This document shows, one piece after another, positions 33,095 to 42,520 of a stretch of DNA of 64,000 bases (position 1 is the stretch's first letter; each line of letters begins with the position of its first letter). Source of the DNA: Microbulbifer elongatus. GTDB taxonomy: Bacteria > Pseudomonadota > Gammaproteobacteria > Pseudomonadales > Cellvibrionaceae. Made by a program: the position numbers and the translations under genes. The notes under the pieces were generated by a model. The model made no database searches and was not told where the DNA came from. It saw only the letters and a program-made list of their open reading frames with translations. Where the stretch lies: contig NZ_JAIVKJ010000005.1 of assembly GCF_020524885.1 (NCBI RefSeq), forward strand, positions 62,001 to 126,000, written 5' to 3'.

Positions 33095-33484
33095 TTGAGC
33101 TTTCAGATTCGATTTAATTCAGACACACGGGTTGTCACTGCGGTTTTCTTTGACCGCGTCGAACTCTCCGACAAGATGGCTTCCGCCCGTCAGGTGGCGG
33201 AAAAGTACGGTCACCTGCATCCCCTGATGCTGCTGGTGGATGTGCGCAATGCGGAAATTGCGTTGTCGATGGAAGAACGCCGGTTCTTTGGCACTTTTGC
33301 CGCCCACCTGCAGGGGTTGAGTCACGGCAAGGTGGCGGTGCTGCATGCGCCGGATCACAATGCCAATGTGGTCATCGACAGCACTGCACAGGCAGAGGGA
33401 ATGCATATAGTGGAGTTTGTTTCGGAGCACGCCGCGCTGGAGTGGCTTGCCTCGCCCGAAACCGGTGATGATGCTTCCCGCTAG
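33095..33484 (+). CDS. STAS/SpoIIAA-like small protein
   Basis: The 129-residue protein starts at TTG 33095, ten bases after AGGAG, and no upstream alternative is better. The layout of strands and helices (VVTAVFFDRVELSD, LMLLVDVRNAEI, KVAVLHAP, AALEWLAS) resembles SpoIIAA-like (STAS fold) proteins of about 120-130 residues. No phosphorylatable Ser/Thr typical of anti-anti-sigma factors is evident. It is 39 bases after apbC and may be cotranscribed. Cytosolic, function unknown. Confidence 0.65.
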   Translation: MSFQIRFNSDTRVVTAVFFDRVELSDKMASARQVAEKYGHLHPLMLLVDVRNAEIALSMEERRFFGTFAAHLQGLSHGKVAVLHAPDHNANVVIDSTAQAEGMHIVEFVSEHAALEWLASPETGDDASR

Positions 33485-33514
33485 TCCGCCCTGCTAATTC
33501 CCGCCACTCTCTGT

Positions 33515-33570
33515 TAACCAGCTCCTGTCAACCAGCTCCTGTCAACCAGCTACTGTCAACCAGCTACTGT
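33515..33570. repeat. 14-base tandem repeat, four copies
   Basis: Four consecutive 14-base units occupy 33515-33528, 33529-33542, 33543-33556 and 33557-33570. The unit is CAACCAGCTCCTGT. Copies 3 and 4 share one change (CTACTGT), so the array probably grew by duplication of pairs. It lies in the gap between the STAS-like gene and trhO. Confidence 0.85.
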
Positions 33571-33599
33571 CCAGCGGCGCCATTGCACCTGAAGCCAAC

Positions 33600-33645
33600 T
33601 CCGCCGAAGCTCCCAGTTAAAACGCTGGGAGGTGGCTTCGGCGGA
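33600..33645. repeat. Large inverted repeat between convergent genes
   Basis: An outer stem TCCGCCGAAGC/GCTTCGGCGGA (11 base pairs) and an inner stem TCCCAG/CTGGGA enclose the loop TTAAAACG, with a four-base bulge (GGTG). It lies 24 bases beyond the minus-strand trhO stop. It is a likely transcript-end structure for one or both convergent genes, without a T-tract. Confidence 0.7.
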
Positions 33646-33668
33646 GCCTGGCCGAAAGGTAAAAGATG

Positions 33669-34667
33669 TCAGGAGCTGCGGGCTTGTTCAGCCTGCTTCC
33701 GCCGCAGTTCCTGTTTCTGCTTGCGGCGGGCTGCGGTGGTTGCCTTGGCATCGTGCCCCAGATGATCCTCACCGCGGGCTTTTGCCAGCTGAATCTGCTT
33801 CTCGCGCTCACGGAAGCGGGCCTTGTCCGCTTCGGATACCGAGTCGTGACAATGCGGGCAGCTCACACCCTGTTCAAACAGTTCGGACTGCATCTCTTCA
33901 TCGGTGACCGGCATGCGGCAGGCGTTACATTGCTCGTAGCTGCCCCGCTCCAGGTCGTGGTTCACCGTCACGCGATCGTCAAATACGAAACACTCCCCCT
34001 TCCACAGGGTCTCTTCCTTGGGAACCTCTTCCAGATATTTGAGAATGCCACCCTGCAGATGGAAGACTTCGTCGAACCCCTGCTCTTTCAGGTAGGCGGT
34101 GGATTTCTCGCAGCGGATGCCGCCGGTGCAGAACATGGCCACTTTTTTGTGTTTCTGCGGATCCAGGTGATCCTTCACATACTGGGGGAATTCGCGGAAG
34201 CTGGTGGTATTGGGGTTCACCGCGTGCTCGAAGGTACCGACCTGGTACTCGTAGTCGTTGCGGGTATCGATCAGCAGGACCTCCGGGTCGGAGATCAGCG
34301 CGTTCCAGTCCTGCGGTTTGACGTAGGTACCCACGGTGCGGCGCGGATCGATATCCTCCACACCCATGGTGACGATTTCCCGCTTGAGTTTGACCTTGCT
34401 GCGCAGGAAAGGCATTTCCGCGGTGCGGGACTCTTTGTAATCCAGTTCTGCCAGTCGCGGATCGGACTTGAGGTAGGCGAGCAGGGTGTCGATACCGGCG
34501 CGGCTGCCCGCTACAGTGCCATTGATACCCTCTCGGGCCAGCAGCAGAGTGCCGCGCACCTCGTTGTCGAGCAGGGTTTGGAGCAGGGGATCGCGCAGGG
34601 ATTCGAAGTCTTCGAGGCTGACAAATTTGTACAGTGCACAGACCACGACGTCGGTGGGCATATTCAT
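33669..34667 (-). CDS. trhO: tRNA uridine(34) hydroxylase TrhO (rhodanese family, YceA)
   Basis: TrhO hydroxylates U34 of certain tRNAs on the route to 5-carboxymethoxyuridine/5-methoxyuridine. The 332-residue protein has the YceA N-terminal domain ([16 protein letters not shown]), a rhodanese domain ([10 protein letters not shown]) with the catalytic Cys in [11 protein letters not shown], and a C-terminal zinc-ribbon-like region (CNACRMP, CPHCH). A highly basic Lys/Arg/Gln-rich tail of about 45 residues follows and is longer than I would expect. It is monocistronic, ending at a large inverted repeat. Confidence 0.93.
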   Translation of the reverse strand: MNMPTDVVVCALYKFVSLEDFESLRDPLLQTLLDNEVRGTLLLAREGINGTVAGSRAGIDTLLAYLKSDPRLAELDYKESRTAEMPFLRSKVKLKREIVTMGVEDIDPRRTVGTYVKPQDWNALISDPEVLLIDTRNDYEYQVGTFEHAVNPNTTSFREFPQYVKDHLDPQKHKKVAMFCTGGIRCEKSTAYLKEQGFDEVFHLQGGILKYLEEVPKEETLWKGECFVFDDRVTVNHDLERGSYEQCNACRMPVTDEEMQSELFEQGVSCPHCHDSVSEADKARFREREKQIQLAKARGEDHLGHDAKATTAARRKQKQELRRKQAEQARSS

Positions 34668-34882
34668 CTTGGTGTCCTTTTGCAGACCGGAGCGTAAATC
34701 CGGGGCATAGGTTTTGGTAGAAAAAAAACGCCGCGTATTTTAACGAAAAAACTACGGGCTGTCGTACACTTTTTCGACAGCGAAAAGTGCTGCCTGACTC
34801 GTGGTTCACTCACGGGTGCTGGGCTTTTCGTAACTTCACTACCTGTTCACTTGCCGCTCCGGTTGCCAGCGAGGTTTTCCCC

Positions 34883-35149
34883 ATGGCCGATGACATCACT
34901 CCCCAGGATTCTCCCCTGAGCCGCGCCTACAGCGATGGCAATCACACCGTCAATATCGACATTTACGCCGATGATGAGGGCGGCTGGTTGCTTGAGATTG
35001 TCGACGAGAACAACAACACCACCGTGTGGGAGGACGCCTTCGACACCGACGACGAGGCGCTACAGGAGGCGCTGGATGCGCTCAAGGAAGAGGGGGTGGG
35101 GGCTTTTATTGGTCCCGCGGAAGCAAGTGGGAGCTGGGAGGCGCCCTGA
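34883..35149 (+). CDS. Small acidic protein, unknown function
   Basis: The ATG at 34883 follows GAGG at eight bases and gives 88 residues (MADDITPQDSPLSRAYSDG...). The frame continues upstream but without a ribosome site or typical composition. The protein is strongly acidic (DTDDEALQEALDALKEEG), short and presumably cytosolic. It resembles small conserved proteins seen in Pseudomonas-type genomes, but I cannot name a family. The region upstream is shared with the divergent trhO. Confidence 0.7.
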   Translation: MADDITPQDSPLSRAYSDGNHTVNIDIYADDEGGWLLEIVDENNNTTVWEDAFDTDDEALQEALDALKEEGVGAFIGPAEASGSWEAP

Positions 35150-35391
35150 GCCGGGCTCTTAATATCCGTGACCAGAAACCGACAGTGCGATTTCAAATAA
35201 CCGGCGCCACACAAAGCAGGTTTGGAATGGCCTGCTATGGTTATACATAGAAGGGAATCGCGACAGTGTAACAGCACTACCCAATCGCGGCGCCGCCAAC
35301 GGGCAGCAAGGAAAGTTGCCCTGGCGGTGCCAACTGATCGCGGTCACCGGGCCGCCACAGTTTGCAGATGTATAAAGTGTGGTTGCTCTGC

Positions 35392-36072
35392 ATGAGAAAT
35401 TTCCTTCCCCTCCTCGCTATTCCCCTGTTGTGTTTTTCGTCGGTCATGCCGGCGCAATCGGGTATTAAGCTCCAGCTCTCCGATGACCGGATGATCGATG
35501 TGGATCTCGCCGAAGCCAAGCTGATCTCTGAGCTGAAGGGCTACGCCATTATTGCCGGGCGAACCTGCATCGATTGCGATGAAAACACCGCAATTTTTCT
35601 CGAAAAGGTCGGCACTGCTGACGGGCGGCAAGTGAGCCCGCGGTCGGAGAGTAATGAACCGTCGGAGCCGGAGAAGTTCGACCCACAAAAGCCAAAGCGC
35701 CCTGCAGCGAGTGCGGCGGAGTTGCGCGATCAGTCACAGGCTGAAATGGATGGGGATGAGGACGGTGTGACAGAAGTTGACCTGTCCGGTGAGCGCTTTA
35801 CTTACCCGGGAAAATATCGGGACTATCTCACTAAAGAGCTGGTGGAGAAGACCCGCATGTTTTATGGCAAATGCCACGAAAACTCACCGGCACTTTTGTG
35901 GTTGAGCGAATACCGCACGGAAAAGGGTTGGGTAAAAGAAGAATATTTGCTCGTGTTCCGCGATGAGGGTATCGAGCACCGATACAATCAGGCGCGGCAG
36001 CCGAGTATTTATTTCATTGAAAACGAGGATTGTCGCGAGCTACAGGGTGTGGATACCACAACAGAGCCTTGA
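35392..36072 (+). CDS. Hypothetical secreted protein
   Basis: The ATG at 35392 is preferred because it opens a clean signal peptide (MRNFLPLLAIPLLCFSSVMPAQS), giving 226 residues. An ATG at 35368 is possible, and neither has a strong ribosome site. The mature part has a short N-terminal domain with two cysteines (GRTCIDCDEN), a proline- and charge-rich linker (about 80-130), and a C-terminal domain with two more cysteines (YGKCHE; NEDCRE), so disulfides are likely. I recognise no family. A bidirectional terminator follows. Confidence 0.65.
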   Translation: MRNFLPLLAIPLLCFSSVMPAQSGIKLQLSDDRMIDVDLAEAKLISELKGYAIIAGRTCIDCDENTAIFLEKVGTADGRQVSPRSESNEPSEPEKFDPQKPKRPAASAAELRDQSQAEMDGDEDGVTEVDLSGERFTYPGKYRDYLTKELVEKTRMFYGKCHENSPALLWLSEYRTEKGWVKEEYLLVFRDEGIEHRYNQARQPSIYFIENEDCRELQGVDTTTEP

Positions 36073-36110
36073 GAGCATAACCTTGTTTGTATTGCGACTG
36101 CCTAAAACGC

Positions 36111-36133
36111 AAAACCCCGCAACGCGGGGTTTT
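36111..36133. terminator. Bidirectional intrinsic terminator
   Basis: AAAACCCCGC pairs with GCGGGGTTTT around a three- to five-base loop, with A-rich sequence before and T-rich sequence (TTTTGTTTG) after. It serves convergent genes on both strands. Confidence 0.85.
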
Positions 36134-36218
36134 GTTTGAAAGCAGTGCTGGCAAGCTCTGTGTACTTTCTGTTGCATGCTAGCTGGTTAGCGCATGCGGG
36201 CTGAAGCAATCTGGCAAC

Positions 36219-36638
36219 TTACTTTTTGTGATCCCAGATGATTTTCAGCTTCTTCTTACCCCATTTCCGTGCTTTCTTGATGTCCTTTTCCATCCACACG
36301 TCGATGCGGTTGGTATAGCGTTTGTTCATGCGGTCGCGCACGGTGTAGGTGCCGGGCAGACCTTCAATTCTTACCTTGGCGCCGTTGGTCAGTCCGTGTT
36401 TTTCCAGGTCACGGGAAACGGCGATGATCTTGTCACCAGGGCGCAGGCGGTTGTTCCATGCCGCAACCCAGGGGTCGCCATCGGTCTGGCCTTTTACAGA
36501 GTTGTAGGCCGTCGCGGTGACGGTCATGGACTTCTTTTTGTCGGCGGTCTCCTTGATAGCGGCAAAGGCGTCGCCACCGGCAAGTGCCGAGAGTGATGCT
36601 GCGAGTACGATCGCGTACTTTTTAAGACTCTGTCGCAT
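36219..36638 (-). CDS. 3D-domain (double-psi beta-barrel) secreted protein
   Basis: The start at 36638 has a GGAGGT site ten bases ahead and opens a signal peptide (MRQSLKKYAIVLAASLSALAGGDAFA is the region), giving 139 residues. The earlier in-frame Met adds 25 unsupported residues. The mature protein has the 3D domain: TATAYNSVKGQTDGDPW, then VRDRMNKRY and NRIDVWM, which carry the conserved aspartates of the MltA-like catalytic fold. It is likely a periplasmic murein-cleaving or murein-binding protein. The C-terminus is very basic (KKARKWGKKKLK). Monocistronic. Confidence 0.85.
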   Translation of the reverse strand: MRQSLKKYAIVLAASLSALAGGDAFAAIKETADKKKSMTVTATAYNSVKGQTDGDPWVAAWNNRLRPGDKIIAVSRDLEKHGLTNGAKVRIEGLPGTYTVRDRMNKRYTNRIDVWMEKDIKKARKWGKKKLKIIWDHKK

Positions 36639-37295
36639 AATATTTAGTACCTCCGAGGGCGCCTTAGTCACAGACGTGTTTTGCCTGCGTGGCCTCCAAG
36701 TTGATTTCTTCATAAGTGATCAAACTTTGATCAGGGTTGGCCATATTAAACGTCCCGAATGGGTAATCAATCTTTCCGGTACGGGCGTCGGATTTCCCGA
36801 TAGCGTTTTCGTTTAATTTCCAGCTTGAGTCTCTTGGGCTAAGAACGCGGCGCTAACCGGAATTGAATCCTGTCTGTGACGGGATTATGACGGTGAGACA
36901 CGCTGCAAATGGATCGCTATTGGCACCGGGTTGCCAATCCGGGCTCATTGCTGACAGCGATGTCATCTGCCGCTGGTGGAATTTTGTACGATTTCGGCAG
37001 CGGGACTTCATAGCCCGTGGAACAAAATTTTTTTTCGAATATTTGCGACTGGTCGTCCAAATTGGGGGGATGCGTACCGGTGACAGCGTTGTAACCGGGA
37101 TCAGTTACATGAATAGCGACTATTACCGAAAGGCTCCGCCTATAGATTGGAGAAAAAAACCTTTGAAATGGCTCTGTATCCCGGTTGGCGAGGAGGCGTA
37201 TTGAGAGCGTCTTGCTCCTGCGGCTCTATGTCGCAACGGCGTGTGGAGTCACTAGCGCCTTGGATAGTGAAAGTAAGTAGTCTCGGCAGTCAGGT
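36639..37295. other. Intergenic region with no supported gene
   Basis: About 650 bases lie between the 3D-domain gene start and the TPR gene stop. A plus-strand frame (36863-37204) has no domain, odd composition and no ribosome site. The left side must hold the 3D-gene promoter. An A/T patch (AAAATTTTTTTTCG, near 37023) stands out but has no hairpin beside it. I see nothing else. Confidence 0.4.
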
Positions 37296-38027
37296 TTAGA
37301 TTGCGGTATTGCCCACCGGCTGCTCAGGGTTGACCTGTTCCCTCAGCGCGGTCAGATACGCCAGGTCTTCCTCCAGATCCGCGAAACCGTGGCGCCTGTC
37401 CAGGGCCACCGCCTGTTCCAGCCACTGGATGGCCTCCTCCAGATTACCCTGCCATTCGCACACCTGACCGATATTGAAGGAGGTGATGGCCAGGTTCTGC
37501 CAGTCCTCCTCGCGGCGCAGCTGGTCGATGGCGCTGGCATATAGCTGGTAGGCATTGCGCAGCATGACGGCGCGCTTGTTAGGGCTGGTTTGCAGTGCTG
37601 ATTGTTGGTGGTAGGTGTGGGCGATGGCAGAGCGAACCCTTGCCGCGGACTGTTCGAAGGGCAGGCCCGGTGAGGACTCTATGTAGCGCAACACCGCATC
37701 GAATTGGCCGCGGGCCAGGGGGTAGAGGTCCGGGCGCTGCCCTCCCAGGGCGTTCAGGATGATGCCGTAGCGGTAGCGCAGCTGGTTCTGACGGTGGGGT
37801 TGCCCTTCCAGGCCGGCTATGGCCTTTTCGTATAGGGGCAGAGCGGCATCGTAGTTACCTTCCAGGGCATACTCTTCCGCCTCCATAATCAGCGGTGTCG
37901 CGCTGGTGGGCTCACTCTCGGCCAGTACCTGCAGTGGGCAGGCCAGTTGCAGGCACAGGGCTAGCCCCGCGATGGCGGGGTACCGGAGTGATCGACGTTT
38001 GTGCTGAACGAGGCGCTGAGTGGGCAT
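37296..38027 (-). CDS. Secreted tetratricopeptide-repeat protein
   Basis: The 243-residue protein has a basic N-terminus and a signal peptide (about 14-36, ending QVLAES). TPR motifs follow: AEEYALEGNYDAALPLYEKAIAG at about 50-72, and SFNIGQVCEWQGNLEEAIQWLEQAVALD at about 183-210. TPRs mediate protein-protein contacts, here probably in the periplasm. Length and repeats give no specific partner. It lies 93 bases downstream of ydiJ on the same strand and may share its transcript. The gap between them has DnaA-box-like repeats. Confidence 0.8.
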   Translation of the reverse strand: MPTQRLVQHKRRSLRYPAIAGLALCLQLACPLQVLAESEPTSATPLIMEAEEYALEGNYDAALPLYEKAIAGLEGQPHRQNQLRYRYGIILNALGGQRPDLYPLARGQFDAVLRYIESSPGLPFEQSAARVRSAIAHTYHQQSALQTSPNKRAVMLRNAYQLYASAIDQLRREEDWQNLAITSFNIGQVCEWQGNLEEAIQWLEQAVALDRRHGFADLEEDLAYLTALREQVNPEQPVGNTAI

Positions 38028-38066
38028 GGTCAGTCCAACTATTGTGCGCGCCGGCGTCCATGAGAG

Positions 38067-38101
38067 CTATCCACAAGAACTATCCACAAGAACTATCCAC
38101 G
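38067..38101 (+). repeat. Three DnaA-box-like direct repeats at 13-base spacing
   Basis: CTATCCACA (38067-38075), CTATCCACA (38080-38088) and CTATCCACG (38093-38101) repeat with AAGAA between copies. Each differs from the strict DnaA box TTATCCACA by one or two bases. The array lies between ydiJ and the TPR gene. It may be a chance slippage repeat. Confidence 0.6.
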
Positions 38102-38119
38102 GCAATCGCGGCGCACAGG

Positions 38120-41100
38120 TTAGTGATTACTGACAGTAAACCCCGAATCTTCGATTTGTGCCAGTAGTGCCTGCAGCGGATGGCGCAAATTTGTGTCTGC
38201 GAAGCGCTTGCTCTGGCAGCGGCAGGAGTAACCGGTGGCAAGAATGTTCGCGGTGTCGCCATTCAGTTTGGGTGCCCAGGACTGCTGGAATATCACCCTG
38301 GAGGTCTCGCGGTTGGCCACCTCGTGGCCATAGGTGCCGGCCATGCCGCAGCAACCCGCGGGCTGGGTTTCCAGTTCCATACCCAGGGCATTGAATACCT
38401 CCTGCCACTGACGCGACGAACCGGCGGCATTGGATTGCTCGGTGCAGTGGGGCAGCAGGGTAAAGCGGCTGCTCTTCAGGCGGTTGCGGTTGCTGGCGAG
38501 ATGTTCCGTGTGGTTTGCCAGCCATTCCTGCAGCAGCTGCACTTGCGGCGCCTTGTCTCCCAGCAGTTTCTGGTATTCCGAGCGGTAGGTCATGGTCATG
38601 GAGGGGTCTATGCCCACCAAAGGAACCCTGCACTCAGCGAGGGCGTTGAGCATCGCACTGTTTTGCGCGGCGGTCTGGGCGAACTGGCGGAGGAACCCGT
38701 GCACATGCAGTGGCTTGCCGTTTGCGCGGTAGGGGGCCACTAGCGGGTTGAAGTCCAGCAGTTTGAGCAGGCGCAGGGTGTCTGCCACCACTTCTGCGTC
38801 GAAATAGCTGGTGAAGGCATCCTGGACAATGACCACGGCTTTGGCGCGTTGGGCCGGCCCCATGGCACGGAGGTTTTCTCGGCTGGCGTAGGGTACGCCC
38901 AGTTCGCGCATTACCTTGTCGAGGCGAGTGGCAGAGAGTTTGGGGGAGTCCGCCAGGCCCAGGCCGCGCTCCATTACCCAGCGCACCGGCTTCAGGCCCA
39001 GGGGGAAATTGTACAGCTGCGGTACCCGCGCCAGGTGCGGCATCAGGAACTCGAGGCCACCGACAAAGTAGTCCTTTAGCGGCCGCAGGTAGCGGCTGTA
39101 ATAGAGCTCGAGGAACTTGGCACGGAAGGTGGGTACGTCCACCTTGATTGGGCACTGGCCGGCGCAGGACTTGCACGCCAGGCAGGCCTGCATGGATTCG
39201 TTCACCTCGTGGCTGAAGTCGTATTCGCCGCGGGCGCGGGCCAGGGAGTTCTTGATGCGGCCCGGCAGGCCGATCAGGAAGGACTGTTCGCGACTTTTGC
39301 GCGCCACTGCTTCCGGGTCCACGGAGCGATCCGCCAGCAGGCGCAGCCATTCACGGATCAGGGAGGCGCGGCCTTTGGGGGAGTGGATACGATTGCGGGT
39401 GCCCTTGTAAGAGGGGCACATGGCATCGTCCGGGTTCCAGTTGAAGCAGGCGCCGTTGCCGTTGCAGTAGACCCCTTCGGAATAACCTTCCCACACCTGT
39501 ACCGGTATCTGCCGGTCGTGCTCGCCGCGGGTGGAGACCTCGTCGATCTTGAGCAGGCTGGAGGCGTTACTGGGAGTGGCGATCTTGCCTGGGTTCAGCT
39601 GGTTGCGGGGGTCGAATGCCGCCTTGATCTTCTGCAGTTCGGGGTAGAGCTCACCGAAGAACTCCGGGGCGAATTCCGAGCGCACACCCTTGCCGTGCTC
39701 ACCCCACAGCAGGCCGTTGTACTTCTTCGCCAGGCTCACCACCTTTTCCGTGATGATCCGCACCTGCTTGGCCTGCTCCGGGTCTTTCATATCGATGGCC
39801 GGGCGCACGTGCAGCACGCCCGCATCCACATGGCCGAACATGCCGTAGGCGAAACCGGCGTCGTCCAGCGCAGCGCGGAACTCGGCAATGAAGTCGGCGA
39901 GGTTTTCCGGTGGCACCGCGCAGTCTTCCACAAACGGAATCGGGCGCTGTTCGCCCTTGGCATTGCCCAGCAGACCCACGGCGCGCTTGCGCATGCCCCA
40001 GATGCGATTTACCTGGGTGTGACCGCGGGCAATGGTGTAGGCAAAACTTTTGCCCGGCTGGCCAATCACGCTGTCCACATGGGCGGTAAATGTCGCCAGT
40101 GCTGCGTCCAGCTCCTCTTCCGAGTCCGCAGTGTATTCCACCAGGTTGATGCCCTGTACGGGTCTATCGTCCTGGGGGAAAAATTCACTCACGCTGTCCC
40201 ACACGATATCGCCCATGGCCAGCTGCAGTACTTTGCTGTCCACGGTCTCGATGGACGTGGGGCCGGCCTTCATCAGATCGGTGGCATCCTTCAGCGCGTC
40301 CTGGAAGTGGTCGTAATTGAGGTTGACCAGCGCCGCGCACTTGGGAATCTTCAGTAGGTTGAGTTTGGCTTCGGCAATAAAGCCCAGAGTGCCCTCGGAG
40401 CCGCACAGGATATTGTTGAGATTGAAGCGGCCGTCTTTACCCTTCTCGGTATCTCTGTCTCTGATATGTGCCAGATCGTAGCCGGTGAGGCAGCGATTGA
40501 GTTTGGGGAATTTGGCCTCGATCAGCGCACGCTTTTCGCGCTCAACGCCATCCACCGCCTTGTGTACTCTGCCAGCACGGCTCTCGCTATTGGTGACTTC
40601 TGCCAGCGTATCGTCGTCGATGGCGTGGGAGTGCCACAGTTCGCCCCCCATCAGCACGGTTTTCAATTCCAGCACGTGATCGCGGGTCTTGCCGTAGAGA
40701 CAGGAGCCCTGGCCGGAGGCGTCGGTATTGATCATGCCGCCAATGGTGGCGCGGTTGCTGGTGGATAGCTCTGGCGCAAAAAACAGCCCGTGGGGCTTCA
40801 GCGCCGCGTTCAGCTGGTCTTTCACCACCCCGGTCTGCACCCGCACCCAGCCCTGCTCGGCATTGATTTCGAGGATGCGGTTCATATGCCGGGAAATGTC
40901 CACCACGATCCCGTCCGTGAGGGACTGACCATTGGTGCCGGTGCCGCCGCCACGGGGGGAGAGTACGACGTTGTGGAATTCTTCCCGGTCCGCCAGTTCC
41001 ATCAGCAGCTGCAGGTCGTGGATATCCCGCGGGTACACCACCGCCTGGGGCAGAACCTGATAGATGGAGTTGTCTGTGGACAGAACGGTACGGCTGGCGT

Positions 41101-41203
41101 AGCTGGGGCTCGCATCGCCGCGAAAGCCACTCTGCCGCAGTGCCTTGAGGTACTGCAGGTAGAGCGCCTGTACATCGTTGATTTCGCGCAGTGCTGGAAT
41201 CAT
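38120..41203 (-). CDS. ydiJ: FAD-linked oxidase / Fe-S protein YdiJ (D-2-hydroxyglutarate dehydrogenase type)
   Basis: The start at 41203 (MIPALREINDVQ) matches the YdiJ N-terminus and gives 1027 residues, close to the usual 1018. The first half is a VAO-type FAD domain (VVLSPRGGGTGTNGQS; NTDASGQGSCLYGKT) and FAD-oxidase C domain (HGKGVRSEFAPE). The second half has a ferredoxin motif (CLACKSCAGQCP) and a C-terminal CCG-type domain (LPHCTEQ; CCGMAG). E. coli YdiJ has been described as a D-2-hydroxyglutarate dehydrogenase, and that substrate here is inference. Probably a peripheral membrane or cytosolic enzyme donating to the quinone pool or an ETF. Confidence 0.93.
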   Translation of the reverse strand: MIPALREINDVQALYLQYLKALRQSGFRGDASPSYASRTVLSTDNSIYQVLPQAVVYPRDIHDLQLLMELADREEFHNVVLSPRGGGTGTNGQSLTDGIVVDISRHMNRILEINAEQGWVRVQTGVVKDQLNAALKPHGLFFAPELSTSNRATIGGMINTDASGQGSCLYGKTRDHVLELKTVLMGGELWHSHAIDDDTLAEVTNSESRAGRVHKAVDGVEREKRALIEAKFPKLNRCLTGYDLAHIRDRDTEKGKDGRFNLNNILCGSEGTLGFIAEAKLNLLKIPKCAALVNLNYDHFQDALKDATDLMKAGPTSIETVDSKVLQLAMGDIVWDSVSEFFPQDDRPVQGINLVEYTADSEEELDAALATFTAHVDSVIGQPGKSFAYTIARGHTQVNRIWGMRKRAVGLLGNAKGEQRPIPFVEDCAVPPENLADFIAEFRAALDDAGFAYGMFGHVDAGVLHVRPAIDMKDPEQAKQVRIITEKVVSLAKKYNGLLWGEHGKGVRSEFAPEFFGELYPELQKIKAAFDPRNQLNPGKIATPSNASSLLKIDEVSTRGEHDRQIPVQVWEGYSEGVYCNGNGACFNWNPDDAMCPSYKGTRNRIHSPKGRASLIREWLRLLADRSVDPEAVARKSREQSFLIGLPGRIKNSLARARGEYDFSHEVNESMQACLACKSCAGQCPIKVDVPTFRAKFLELYYSRYLRPLKDYFVGGLEFLMPHLARVPQLYNFPLGLKPVRWVMERGLGLADSPKLSATRLDKVMRELGVPYASRENLRAMGPAQRAKAVVIVQDAFTSYFDAEVVADTLRLLKLLDFNPLVAPYRANGKPLHVHGFLRQFAQTAAQNSAMLNALAECRVPLVGIDPSMTMTYRSEYQKLLGDKAPQVQLLQEWLANHTEHLASNRNRLKSSRFTLLPHCTEQSNAAGSSRQWQEVFNALGMELETQPAGCCGMAGTYGHEVANRETSRVIFQQSWAPKLNGDTANILATGYSCRCQSKRFADTNLRHPLQALLAQIEDSGFTVSNH

Positions 41204-41478
41204 TCGGGGCCCCGGGGTCTGGCAAGACTGGTGTCTGTGCAACTGGTACTAATAAAGAAGGACTGGCATTTTAGCGGCGGTGGCGCCCCGCGCAACAATT
41301 ACCGCGAAATCCACTCTGCAGCGCCGGTTTATCGCGTGGGGAAGCCTGGGTAGCCGGTTCGCCTGTTTGGTCCGGTTTTGGATACCTCTTCGGATGCATC
41401 CACAATAGGTGCGCCAGCGTAGAGTAGACTGTTAGAAGCGAACACAAGCGAGTGATTGCCTGTCCGGGCCAAGTATCG

Positions 41479-42519
41479 ATGAAAATACAACTACTGCAGC
41501 GAAAAATCCCCGTGGGTATCAGCCAGTGCGCCATGGGGGACCCGGTCCGCTACAACGGCGGGCACAAGCACAGCAAGGTCTGTACCGGGCTACTGGCCCA
41601 GTGCTTTGAGTATGTGCCCCTGTGCCCGGAAGTCGCTATTGGCATGGGCGTGCCGCGCAAGCCGATACATCTGCTGGTGGAGAAAGCCAGTGCGCCAGTG
41701 GACGCGGTGCGCGTGGTGGGGGTGGAGGATGCGAAGGTCGATGTAACCGAGCCCTTGCGTGACTATGCCGACTCCGTAGTACCGGAATTGCGGAAGGTGC
41801 GCGGTTATATTTTTATGCAGAACTCGCCCAGCTGCGGCCTGTATGGCGTCCGTCGCTATCTGGATAACGGCCACGGCATCGACAGTGAAGGTGTGGGTAT
41901 CTTTGCCCGCCGCCTGCAACAGCAGTTTCCGCACCTTCCCATGGAAGAGGTAGGGCGACTGAACAACAGCGAGCTGCGGGAGAATTTTCTTACCCGGGTC
42001 TTTACCTACGATGCCTGGTTCCGTTACGTGGAAGAACCGGAGGGTAATAACGCGGAGGGTAAGGAAGGCGCGGATGAGGGGGAAGCGGCGAAACCCCAGT
42101 CACTGATTGCCCGTGTCATCGAGTTTTACACTGCCCACAAATACCTGCTGCTGGCACACCATCAGGAAAAGACCCGTGCTCTGGGCCGGTTGCTGGCCGA
42201 TGCCAAAACCATGTCCGACGATGAACTGGTGTTTGAGGTGCGCGGGCGCATTATGGATATTTTGTCCCGTCCTGCCACACGCAAAGACCGGACCAACGCG
42301 CTGATGCACAGTGCGGGTCATCTGAGTGAGTTTCTCGACAAACGCGAGAAGGCGGAGCTTAAGGATCTCATCGAGGAGTACCGGCTGGGACACAAGCCTT
42401 TGTCGGCCGTGCTGACGTTGCTGCGCCATTTTTTGCCGCGCAGCCCTCACAGTTTCATTCACAGCCAGGTACTGCTGGCCGCAGAGCCCGCAGAGCTGGG
42501 GCTGTGTGATTTTCACTGA
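41479..42519 (+). CDS. DUF523 and DUF1722 domain protein (YbgA family)
   Basis: The start at 41479 (MKIQLLQRKIPVGISQC) gives 346 residues. The N-terminal DUF523 domain (about 8-150) has conserved cysteines in GISQC, PLCPE and NSPSCGLYG that could bind a metal or Fe-S cluster. The C-terminal DUF1722/YbgA domain is at about 205-325 (FYTAHKYLLLAHHQEKTRALGRLLA). A linker rich in Glu and Gly lies between. The family is fused or adjacent to photolyase in many bacteria, as in E. coli ybgA-phrB, and here photolyase follows by 35 bases. A role in DNA repair or tRNA thiolation is speculative. Confidence 0.88.
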   Translation: MKIQLLQRKIPVGISQCAMGDPVRYNGGHKHSKVCTGLLAQCFEYVPLCPEVAIGMGVPRKPIHLLVEKASAPVDAVRVVGVEDAKVDVTEPLRDYADSVVPELRKVRGYIFMQNSPSCGLYGVRRYLDNGHGIDSEGVGIFARRLQQQFPHLPMEEVGRLNNSELRENFLTRVFTYDAWFRYVEEPEGNNAEGKEGADEGEAAKPQSLIARVIEFYTAHKYLLLAHHQEKTRALGRLLADAKTMSDDELVFEVRGRIMDILSRPATRKDRTNALMHSAGHLSEFLDKREKAELKDLIEEYRLGHKPLSAVLTLLRHFLPRSPHSFIHSQVLLAAEPAELGLCDFH

Positions 42520-42520
42520 C

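Noticed and set aside
33515-33570. Tandem repeat considered as a CRISPR array
   Set aside because: Units are only 14 bases, directly contiguous with no spacers, and there are no cas genes.
36863-37204. Possible 113-residue plus-strand protein
   Set aside because: No ribosome site, no domain, unusual composition (Trp- and Cys-rich by chance).
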